Below are positions 55,689 through 64,000 of a stretch of DNA of 64,000 nucleotides, piece by piece; position 1 is the first letter of the stretch; every line of letters begins with the position of its first letter. Location: NCBI GenBank assembly GCA_039090855.1, contig CM077022.1:76594971-76658970 (forward strand), read 5' to 3'. The notes beneath the pieces were generated by a model, which worked only from the letters and a program-made list of their open reading frames with translations, was not told where the DNA came from and searched no databases. A program made the translations under genes and the position numbers. The DNA comes from Macrothele yani (taxonomy: Eukaryota > Arthropoda > Arachnida > Araneae > Macrothelidae).

Positions 55689-57268
55689 CTCTGCGAGAGA
55701 AGGTTATCAGAATGAAATTGTTATTTTTAGTAGTTTGTCATGCGACTCTGTTCAGGCTCATCCTGATCTGGTGTAATGTTGAACATAAATATGTGCACAT
55801 TGCAAGAAGCCAAGAAGCATGATCTTCTTGCTTGTCTTGAAACAATAATTTGTTGTGTCATCTTTTCAAATAGTGTTAAATGCAGCAATTGCTGAAACTT
55901 TTTTGGCTTTGTCTACAGCATAATTTTTTTCTGCTAAGCTTCTTGTTGAGCATGTAAAAGAAAAAGGTTTGCTCTTCAATGACATGTGCCTGGGAGAGTT
56001 GCACTTTTTTTTTTTTTTTATAGTGAAAGTTGATCAGGAGAGGAAAACTCTTTTCATTTTGAGCCTTTGCTGGGAGTAAAGAAAGTGATTTGTGTTAATG
56101 GGAGCTTATGCAATTGCCTGTCACCTGCTTTTACCTTAACATTCTGCTGAAGCTGTATTTAGGTTTCCTACAGTCTGTGAGAGTCTTCACTCTGAAAGTT
56201 CTTATGTAGCTTGAGATAGATGCTTTTTTATTTTAATTCATTCTTTTGGTTCACATGGTAATATTTACACACTAGTCTGTCAGTAGATGTCTGGTGAGCT
56301 GTTGATTGTGATATTTATGTACTGCTTTCATTTTGAAATCTCTTAAATGCAAAACACTTTACTAACACAATACATTTCTGGTGGGTTTCACCTCCACACT
56401 CCACAGTGTGCATAAGGTACACAACTGTCTTTAGCAGGATCTTGAGGTAGTTTTACCTCCACAGTGTGCATAAGAAACACAACTGTCTTTTAGCAGGACC
56501 TTGAGTAGGTTTTACAGAGTGAGGCATTGTCATATTAGCTGTGGATTATGAAATACATTGGGGTTTGTAGTAATTTTCTTAGGGAGTCATTGAAATACTA
56601 ACCACATCAGTAACTATAAACTCTGCTGTGGCCAACATTCTTTGGAACAATCCAAATGTTATTTTGTAAATTGTCCATCATTTATGGCAGAAGTAATTGT
56701 AATTTTTTTTTTCCCCTTGTAAAAGCCCAGTAAGATGCTTGATCATCATTAACATTTGTCTGAAAATTTTGTAAATGTTTCATCACCCCCTATGGTAGCT
56801 TATCTAAAATTTTTGAATTATTAAACTGTATTCATGTTAAAGGAATGTGTGACGTATGTCTCTAATTTAGCATCCCTTTTGAGTTTGTTCTTATGTAAAC
56901 TTTACTTCTTAGTTAGATTTTGGTTCCGAATGGTTCATCACTTCCCAGAATTTCCTCATACGTTTTGCAACAATGATGCCAAGAGCAAAAAGTGGTGGTG
57001 TTCCTGAGTTTGATTGTAATAGTTTAATGAATGATGCCAACTAGAGTAATATTGTGATGCATGTTATCTTTTTATCTTGGGTATATGTATAAATTGAAGT
57101 TGCCTTGTATATGAATATGCTTTCTGTGAAACTGATGAATCTTTGTGAAATGTGAAAATAGGATTCACTACTTAGACTGCCATGACAAGAAGAATATTAA
57201 AGAGGTGTAGGTTACATTTTTTGCTTATTGATCTCTGGACAGACAGTAGTGTTATGTTAACATTTGTT
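55689..57268. other. No gene seen; contains a 66-bp tandem duplication
   Basis: Mostly AT-rich intronic sequence. At about 56395-56515 two units share CCTCCACA...GTGTGCATAAG, ACACAACTGTCTTT, AGCAGGA(T/C)CTTGAG and a TAGGTTTTAC-like end. Confidence 0.5.
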
Positions 57269-57575
57269 GCCACCACCCCTCCCCCTCCAGTGGTGCAGTG
57301 GTCTAAGCGCTAGCTTGTGACCATTTGTCCGTGATGGGTTTGAGTTTGAATCTCAGTGAGGCATGGATGTTGTGTTTGTCGTACGGTACTAGCTCTCTCC
57401 CTTACCTAGAACTACATACATACATATATATCACTAAGTTGTTCTCTGATGTTGAGGTTAGCTCCTCAAAGAAAGTATATCTGCCAGATTAATGTTTAAC
57501 TTTTGGACCTAAATTAGTGATGGGTGACTGCTTTTAGCCCACTGAGTGGCCTACAGTGGTCTTGACCCCAAACAA
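57269..57575 (+). repeat. SINE, main family, with a LINE-A 3' end inside
   Basis: The head GTGGTGCAGTGGTCTAAGCG and box B GAGTTTGAATC are clear. The body is broken after CCTTACCTAGAA by 57412-57497, a minus-strand LINE-A 3' terminus (tail of TACA/TATG repeats plus AAGTTGTTCTCTGATG). It resumes with GGACCTAAATTAGTGATGGG. Confidence 0.8.
57412..57497 (-). mobile_element. LINE-A, truncated to its last 85 bp
   Basis: Matches the 3' UTR at 50015-50088 (AGCTCCTCAAAGAAA, TCTGCCAGATTAATGTTTA-like). A short tandem tail marks its 3' end. Confidence 0.75.
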
Positions 57576-57929
57576 ACAAACACACACACACGCACACAAA
57601 ATGATGATGATGTTCAAGCATACATGATTATTGCATACAAGTGCATTAATGGTATTAGTTAAAAACATCCTAAAAGTGGTTATGTGTAAATTTGTCATCT
57701 TATGTCAATTCGTCACTGTCATATTCATTATGTTCCCAAATTTTAGTTACACACAAATCAAATGCAGGATAGCACATGATTTTGACTGTCTTTCCTTCTG
57801 TCTCTCTCCTTGTAAGAATGGTATTTAAGCTTTGAAATGTTGATCTGCTCATCTTTTTCTTTCTCATATGTGGAAAGAACCATATAAGATTTCAGACATC
57901 ACTCCTTCCGCCTCTTTTCCAGTCGGTTT

Positions 57930-58620
57930 CACTGTTTGTCCTTCCACAGAAAATATATTTCCGTTTCTAACGCCTAGGGGGGTGGGTAATTCGGTCTGTG
58001 ACTGATAGATACAGACATGCATACAAGTTTATAGCTGTCTATCCATACATCTGCAGAACCCCCCCCCCTTACAATCAGATGGAAGCAATTCGTTCTGTGA
58101 TGTATTGAGACAGGCAAGCAAGATTATCTATCTCTGTTCTTCCGCTTCCGCCTGGCTGCAGAAATAATACTTTCTCTTCGAAATGCTGATTTCAAATACC
58201 CTCTCTTCCCCAAAACAGAAAACATTCGCATAAAATTTCACAAACTACTCCATCCATCCAACCGTCCATTCCTCAGTTTGTCTGTCTGTTGGTCTGCCCA
58301 TCCGCAAAAATTCATTCTCTGCTTCCAATGGTCAGATTGAAGAAATTCGTTCTGTGACTTATTCAGAAAGGTATGGTATGATCAGTATCTGTCCTTCCTT
58401 TTCGCAGTCTTTCCGTCCATCAGCAGGAACAATATATCTCCGCTTCTAATCACCGGACTGAAGAAATTCTTTCACTGTGCTATAGGGGAAGATGTGAGCA
58501 TATGATATCCCAAATTTCTCATTCCGTCCATTCATTCCTCAGTTTGTCTGTCTTGATAGACAGACTGTCTGTCCATCCACAAAAATTCAAAATCTGCTTC
58601 TGACGGCTAGATCAAAGCAA
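57930..58620 (+). repeat. Degenerate tandem repeat, about 120-180 bp units
   Basis: Four or five units repeat the order TCTGTC.ATCC.CAGAA, CTTC(T/C)AA, AGATTGAAG.AATTCGTTCTGTGA and T(T/C)AT(C/T)TCTGTC. They lead directly into REP1 units at 58640. Confidence 0.65.
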
Positions 58621-58639
58621 AATTTCCCCTGTAATCTTC

Positions 58640-59218
58640 AGGCATCAGATTCTTCAGCGAATGTGAGGAATTTCACCTTTTCCATTATCATTTGGGCCAT
58701 TTACAAAATCGATGCTCAACTGAGAAGAAATGGAGGAGGGGGGGTCACTTTCCCGGAGGACGGAATTCCATCCTTCGAAACTTCTGAAAACAGAAGGTAG
58801 AGTGAAAATCCCATAGTCGTATTTTTTTCTTGCAATGTTTCTACTGCCTTGTATTGTTGTTAGATATCATTTTATTCCATGAATATTTGTATTTCAGCTT
58901 GAAAATATTGGGAAAATTTCAGAAAACAGAAGTCACAGAGCAAAAGACTTCTTCTGTGATTGTACTTCTTTTTTTCAGCGATGTTCCAGCTCTCCTGTGT
59001 TGTTAAATGTTATCTCCCCTTCCCCATAAATATGTAGATTTAAGCTTGATAATGAAGGGTGGTGTGCTCCAGTTTAATATTTACATAAATAAATTTTGGG
59101 GAACACTCTCATCTTGCTGATGCACTGTTATATTCACAATTTCTTGGCACACTTTCTGATTTTTCACCTGATTAAAAAGTTCAGCTTTTTTTTTCTCTTC
59201 GTTGGTCTCATGTATGTA
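58640..59218 (+). repeat. REP1 copy with right-end module
   Basis: REP1 units with GGACGGAATTCCATCC, TTGTATTGTTGTTAGATATC and ATTTCAGCTTGAAAAT, followed by the module TTTAATATTTACATAAATAA and GTTATATTCACA, as at 8035-8187. Confidence 0.75.
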
Positions 59219-59362
59219 GTCTAAATCTTTCAACATGCTGTTTACTGTACTGTGACCATAGTACAGCTGATCAGCAATTCTTCTTATGGTTCTGTACTTG
59301 TGGTTGATGGCCCACAGTCCGAGGTTTGTCCTCAGTGTTTGCTTTCCCATCTTCGGATTCAA
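59081..59362 (-). pseudogene. Mariner-like DNA-binding fragment
   Basis: Minus strand: INHKYRTIRRIADQLYYGHS then TVNSMLKDLDYIHETNEEKK and KAELFNQVKNQKVCQEIV. IADQL..GHSTVNSMLKDL.Y resembles the second helix-turn-helix of mariner transposases, and the following K-rich stretch the linker to the catalytic core. No catalytic block is present. The KKKAELF part is what is shared with the REP1 right-end modules. Confidence 0.55.
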
Positions 59363-59489
59363 TCACCCATCTTTCGACATTACCATCATCAATAATTCCA
59401 TATCATTAACACACAGAGGACAATAAAGCTTCTTTAAAAGTCCAAGTGGTAATAATTTAGGGTATTTCCCCTCTTTCAACATGTCAGTA

Positions 59490-59850
59490 GCTTATGCAGT
59501 GTCATTTAGAAGCTTCTAAAAACTAAAATTCATAGTCCAAAATCCTCATATTTAATAGATCTTATGACATTGTCTCTCTCAGTGGGCCCTCAACTGATAT
59601 CATATTAGTATGTGCTTAGGTTGTCACATGTCCTTAAGTCATTGTTAAGCAAATGTGGACTCGTTGAGTTCGTAACTCACTTAACAGTGATTTTAATCAC
59701 AAGACCACCAAAATTTATGTAAATAAGCTGTCAGTGGAGTGTCCATTGGGAAACATAAACGTGTTAAGTGCTTTAAAATATGAGGGTTTTGGACTACAGA
59801 TTTTAGTTTTTTTAGAACCTTTTAAACTGCATTGTTTCAAGAGATGAATC
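59490..59850. repeat. Foldback with arms of about 65 bp
   Basis: TAGTCCAAAATCCTCATATTT (59537-59557, given here as 21 bases only in part: CAAAATCCTCATATTT) is opposed by AAATATGAGGGTTTTGGACT near 59776-59795. AGAAGCTTCTAAAAACTAAA is opposed by TTTAGTTTTTTTAGAACC. The spacer is about 215 bp. Confidence 0.65.
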
Positions 59851-60005
59851 CAGAGAGAACTATCTGAATTATTTCTAAACAAGATTCCAGTCCTCTTTGG
59901 TTGAGTACAGAGATGGTGCAGGTGTATTACTTGTGAATGTGTATTACAACATGAATTTTTAATAGTTAACTTCGCATAGAGAAATGTTTTGTTTATGTAC
60001 ATATA

Positions 60006-61420
60006 CACTGGCGGAAAGTGAAAAAAGAACACCGAGAAGGAATTGGCGGACGATCATGAAATTTACATATGTTAATGGGGTCGAGTTTACGTAGGTGTGA
60101 TGCTAATTTCGGGACCAACCGGTGAGCGCTTACGCCACAGCACGGCATAATATGCAAATTATCGTTGGTGGTATTTAAGGAGTACGGCGAAGTGGATGTA
60201 ATCAGTCGTCGGCGTACGGACACGTGCGAAGACCCTGAAGAGGCTGCAATGCCTGGACATGGAAGACGTGTACGATTTCAGCAGTTATCAGACTTTGAGC
60301 GAGGTCGTCTAGTCTGACCCCGCGAGGTCAGCTGGTCGTATCGTCGTATTGCGGAGCGAATTGGGCGGAAAGTATCGGTGGTGGTACGATGGTGGCGTAG
60401 ATGGTTCGAGGAACATTCCCACACGAGAAAACGTGGAACCGGGAGTCACAGACGGACTGATGAGCGGACCGATCGACGCATAAGAAGAGCGGCATTGTTA
60501 AGCAGAACATCCACTGCGACGCAAATCCGAGATGCCGTTGCACCTGAGGTGACTGTGCGAACAATCTGCAACTGTCTACTGGATGCAGGACTACGTGCAC
60601 ATGTGCCTCTGGCATGTGTACCTCTGACTCCAGCCCACCGTCAGGAACGGCTGCAGTGGTGTCGCCAACGTCTGCACTGGAGAACGCAATGGCGATCTGT
60701 CGTGTTCAGCGAAGAAAACAGATTGTGCTTGGGAGCCTCCGATGGCCGTATGCGTGTTTGCAGACGCACAGGGGAGCGTCTCCACCCTTCTTGCATCCGC
60801 CAGCGACACACAGAGCCTACACCTGGTCTCCTGGTATGGGGAGCGATCAGCTATCACTCCCGTACACAACTAGTGTTTGTACCGGGTACGTTAAACAGCA
60901 CCTCCTACATCAACAACATCATTCAGCCCGTTGTTGTGCCATTTGTAAGGTCGGTCCATCGTGGTGTTTTCCAGCAAGATAATGCACGCCCACACATGGC
61001 AACGCAACATGCACTTCAGGGTGTGAGACAACTTCCATGGCCTGCATGTTCATCGGATTTGTCCCTCATTGAGCACGTGTGGGATTTTATGGGACAACGA
61101 CTTATCCGGTCTCCACGACCATACCCGATTAACGCGTCCAGGTTGAGGATGCTTGGAACTCAATACCCCAAACTTACATCCAACATCTGTACGACAGACT
61201 CCATGCCAGAATTGCACAGTGTGACACAGTTCATGGCGGTTCAACCTCGTACTAACCATGTTACATGGAAATGTTATTTTTCAGTTTACCAGCAAATACA
61301 GCTGTATTTTGCCATAATGTTTTGATCACGTTATCCTCTGTATTCCCTTATTATGCTGTATAAGTTTCGTTGGTATTAGACGTCTCCTTCTTGGTGTTCT
61401 TTTTTCACTTTCCTCCAGTG
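60006..61420 (+). mobile_element. Tc1-like transposon
   Basis: The ends are CACTGGCGGAAAGTGAAAAA and the inverted TTTTTCACTTTCCTCCAGTG. TA is on each side (60004-60005 and 61421-61422). The length is 1415 bp. Confidence 0.92.
60249..61325 (+). pseudogene. Tc1 transposase with an early stop
   Basis: The frame begins at 60249 with MPGHGRRVRFQQLSDFERGR (first helix-turn-helix) and meets a stop at 60315. It continues as VVVRWWRRWFEEHSHTRKRG and HRQERLQWCRQRLHWRTQWR. The first catalytic block reads VVFSEENRLCL, with Glu where Tc1 enzymes have Asp. FQQDNARPHMAT supplies the second Asp, and SDLSLIEHVWDFMGQRL the final Glu. After about 61140 the usual C-terminus is lost to a frame change. The stop and the altered first catalytic residue make it inactive. 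Confidence 0.87.
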
Positions 61421-61422
61421 TA

Positions 61423-61584
61423 TATTTTGAGCCATTTGTCTATCCAATAAAAGTGTTATTATCGAATGGTTATTGCTTTCGTAACTCTCCTTGTAAAAAG
61501 AAACAGTATCTTTATTAGAAACTGTTTGCTATGTTTCTGTAAAGAAAATTTTGCCCTGTTGAAATGCTGTGTCTCTTTCTTCAG
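61423..61584. other. Intronic sequence with a strong splice acceptor at its end
   Basis: Contains AATAAA at 61447 and ends CTGTGTCTCTTTCTTCAG at 61584, a good polypyrimidine tract and AG. Confidence 0.6.
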
Positions 61585-61698
61585 ACCTTGTGTCCGTTGA
61601 AATTGGCATCATCAAGTCAAGAATCTATAAGGATATCATAGAGCAAGAATTAAACCCGCGTACCTTATTAGCGTCGGCGATTTCCACATTATTTGAAG
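61585..61698 (+). CDS. Candidate cassette exon in the Bre1 intron (114 bp, phase 1-1)
   Basis: Between the acceptor TTTCTTCAG and a donor GTGTGA lies a stop-free 114-bp segment. Read in Bre1 phase it gives DLVSVEIGIIKSRIYKDIIE then QELNPRTLLASAISTLFE. Both borders are phase 1, the same as the surrounding Bre1 intron, so including it would add 38 residues between NEQT and GPINREM without a frameshift. The peptide loosely recalls the first half of a BEN domain (VxIG...K..Y..I...TLL...LF). That resemblance is a guess. The donor is weaker than average. It could also be an exon of a nested gene or chance. Confidence 0.4.
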
Positions 61699-61700
61699 GT

Positions 61701-62264
61701 GTGACCGATTTCAATGTCATAATTTTCTCAAAATTTTGAGAAAATTCTGATATTGTAATCAGTTATATCCATAACAGGGAAAATCACTGTGTAATTTTTT
61801 ACTGAACTGCTATTATTCATGTATAGATTTTAGATTTTACTATCTCAGATGCTGCTTTTTGTCTGAGCAAACACACAAAAATGCCATCAAATTGCACATG
61901 TTACTATCATGATTGCTAACATGTATTTGTCTGTGGTATCTTATTGATTTAGTTTAAAGTTTATAATACAAATCCTTAGTGTGCTAATGTGAAGATGTTA
62001 TTGAATTTTATTAAACAAACATTGCATTTTTTGTACTTTTTGTGTGTGTGCTCTATAGTTTATTTTAAACAGAGAGAGACCCGCATACTTATTAGTTAAA
62101 CATTTTCTGTTCCTTACAGTGTATTGGAAAAAGAATTTTCTTGTCACAGCGCACCTTACTTTATTTTTTTATACATATTGATTTGGTACGGGTCATTTTG
62201 TTGGCAGTTTTTTAAGTCAGAAAGCAGCATTTTTTTTTTTTTTTATTTTTTTTTTTTGTGATTA
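61701..62264. other. No gene seen
   Basis: AT-rich intronic sequence between the candidate exon and the last Tc1 element. Confidence 0.5.
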
Positions 62265-63771
62265 CACTGGTGTTTAAAATTAGGAGAATTTGCACGTTTT
62301 GTCGATTTTCGCAAAAGGTACAGAACCAAATGTACAAATTATGCCGCCGAATAAGAATGCAAATTTGCAGTGTCGAATACGTAAGCGTACACGTGCGTGT
62401 GGGCGGAGCTGTGACAGCAGAAAGCATGAAAAGCACATGTGGCTTTTTCTGCCATTAGTTCGCTCATACCCCTCGACAACATTCGTTGTGTTTCTTGCAG
62501 GAGTTGGTTCAATTTCATAAGCAATCAGGTAAAATGAGTTGCCACGAACGTATTGATGATGGAATGAGGTGGAGAATCATCGGTAGATTGTAGGCAGGGC
62601 AATCGCAAGTGCAGGTTGCTACAGAGCTCAATGTAACGCCCAGTGTCTGCAATTTGTGGAAACAGTTTAAGGACACCGAATCCATATCGAGAAGGCTTGG
62701 GCAAGGTCGTCCAAGAGCCACGAAGGCCAATGAAGATAATTATTTGGCACTTTCAGCAAGGCGTCACAGGACTGCTACAGCTGCACAGCTATCTCGTGAG
62801 CTGCATGCCACCACTGGAACCAGAGTTTCAAGGGTTACTGTTTCCCGAAGGCTTCATAAGAGAGGGCTTTTTGCCAGAAGACCCGCTGTTTGTGTCCCAC
62901 TCACTTCAGCACACAAGATAACGCGTTTAGCATGGTGCAGACAACATCAGCCTTGGACCAGACTTCAGTGGGGTGACATTCTCTTCACAGACGAGTCGCG
63001 ATTCAGCCTGGACACTGATTCTTGATGTTCCTTTATCTGGAGAAACCGGTACCTTTCTTCCAATATCCGAGAAAGGGACCGCTATGGCGGCGGAGGTGTC
63101 ATGGTCTGGGCAGACATCATGTTGGACGGCCGCACACCTCTCCGTGTGTTTGACAGAGGCTCCCTGACTGCTGTGAGGTATACAGATGAGATCTTACAGC
63201 CCTATGTTCGACTTTTCAGGGGCGCAGTTGGCCCTCAATTCCTTTTTATGGACGACAACACTCTTCCACATAGAGCTCACCTGGTCAACGATTATCTTGA
63301 AAGTGAGGTTATTCGCCGGATGGATTGGCCCGCCAGATCGCCAAACCTAAGTCCTATAGAACATGTCTGGGACACTCTTGGGAGGGCAATTGCAGCTCGC
63401 CATCCCCCTCTGAGAACCATCCAGGAGCTGAAAGCTGCATTGCTGCAGGAGTGGCACCGACTGCCACAGGGTCTCATCAGCTGCCTCGTTTCCAGTATGA
63501 CGTTGCGCTGTGAGAGCTGTATGACTGTGAGAGGGGACTATACCCCATATTAGAGTCATTTTATGTTCGATCTTGCAATGTGAATTTTGGACATTCCTGC
63601 GCTGATGAGCCTTACTGATGATCATGAGTGCGTACCATGACTGTTGTTGTATGGTATAATTTTTTTCTCTTATATAACTGTGTATCCATACCAAATTTCA
63701 TTAAAATGTGTCCATTAGTTTTTCAAAAATTCGACAAAATGTGCAAATTCTTTTAATTTTGTACATCAGTG
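62265..63771 (+). mobile_element. Tc1-like transposon ending 39 bp before a Bre1 exon
   Basis: The left end is CACTGGTGTTTAAAATTAGG and the right end the imperfect partner AATTTTGTACATCAGTG. Inner words GAATTTGCACGTTTTGTCGA and TCGACAAAATGTGCAAATTC are also inverted. TA is on both sides (62263-62264 and 63772-63773). The length is 1507 bp. Confidence 0.9.
62534..63553 (+). pseudogene. Tc1 transposase with stop and frameshift
   Basis: Starts MSCHERIDDGMRWRIIGRL, then a stop at 62591. It continues QVATELNVTPSVCNLWKQF (helix-turn-helix), RVSRVTVSRRLHKRGLFARR and ILFTDESRFSL with the first catalytic Asp. A frameshift follows near 63020. Then comes VMVWADIMLDGRTPLRVFDR, FLFMDDNTLPHRAHLV with the second Asp, SPNLSPIEHVWDTLGRAIAA with the Glu, and an end at GDYTPY, 63553. 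All three acids survive, but the stop and frameshift prevent a full-length product. Confidence 0.88.
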
Positions 63772-63810
63772 TAAATTAATTTGCATCCTTACACATGTGT
63801 TTTGCTCTAG

Positions 63811-63956
63811 GACCAATTAATAGAGAAATGAGGCACCTGATTACAAGTCTCCAAAATCATAATCATCAACTTAAAGGTGAAGTTCAGAGGTACAAGAGGA
63901 AATTAAAAGAATCGAATGCAGAACTTATTAGGCTCCAGGTGAATATGCAAAATAAG
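63811..63956 (+). CDS. Bre1: Bre1 (RNF20/40) exon after the large intron
   Basis: Joined to the G left by the previous exon, it reads [20 protein letters not shown] then [20 protein letters not shown] and RLQVNMQNK, the highly conserved coiled-coil block of RNF20/RNF40. The acceptor TTTGCTCTAG ends at 63810. Two donors are possible: CAG-GTGAAT after 63938 or AAG-GTTAGA after 63956. Both are phase 0, and a stop at 63963 forces splicing at one of them. The RING finger that binds the Rad6-type E2 and ubiquitinates H2B lies beyond the window. Confidence 0.93.
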
Positions 63957-64000
63957 GTTAGATAGATTATTATTTTTTCAGAATTTTAAATTTGCGTGTT

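Overview
The window is animal nuclear DNA. It is AT-rich, intron-dominated and packed with transposable elements, with almost no uninterrupted coding sequence. The only host gene I can support is on the + strand: exons of the E3 ubiquitin ligase Bre1 (RNF20/RNF40 in vertebrates). One exon lies at 38289-38424 and the next at 63811-63956, at the right edge. Their coding sequences join in frame across a roughly 25.4 kb intron. The first 38 kb would be an upstream intron. The exon residues, the tRNA-derived SINEs and the mix of Tc1, hAT, Penelope, RTE and Jockey/CR1-like elements fit an arthropod or another invertebrate. I cannot name the species.

Left third (1-29.9 kb). A Ty3/gypsy relic (minus, 1-6500) is broken by a 2.96 kb non-autonomous hAT element (58-3016, perfect 8-bp target duplication) and by a TA-flanked 0.9 kb repeat element (4347-5241). 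Next come a decayed hAT transposase element (9179-13123) and a Jockey/CR1-like LINE (about 13330-19690, minus). That LINE is split by a Penelope-like element (PLE1, 14112-16403) and a Tc1 element (17059-18553). A second Penelope copy (PLE2, minus), a Tigger/pogo relic, two Tc1 relics, a 1 kb transposon with long terminal inverted repeats and a third Penelope copy (PLE3, 28306-29815) follow.

Middle (29.9-38.3 kb). A long minus-strand LINE, here called LINE-A, is interrupted by a foldback element and by an RTE element that keeps an 895-codon open frame. tRNA-derived SINE sequence and the first Bre1 exon follow.

Right part (38.4-64 kb, the Bre1 intron). One + strand LINE-A copy (39365-39444, 49795-50004, 51648-52050) has taken a series of nested insertions. 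Element E1 has E2 of the same family inside it, a chimeric hAT element sits inside E2, and E3 sits at the edge of E1. A minus-strand LINE-A copy and a Tc1 element interrupt or adjoin the rest. Farther right are SINEs, a microsatellite, tandem repeats and two more Tc1 elements. The last Tc1 ends 39 bp before the Bre1 exon.

Most interesting observations: (1) a possible 114-bp phase 1-1 cassette exon (61585-61698) inside the phase-1 Bre1 intron; (2) hammerhead-ribozyme-like folds beside all three Penelope copies; (3) two Penelope copies flanked by long inverted, not direct, terminal repeats; (4) a nested insertion series whose order can be read from target duplications and restored reading frames; (5) a hAT-type element carrying pieces resembling three different transposase families.
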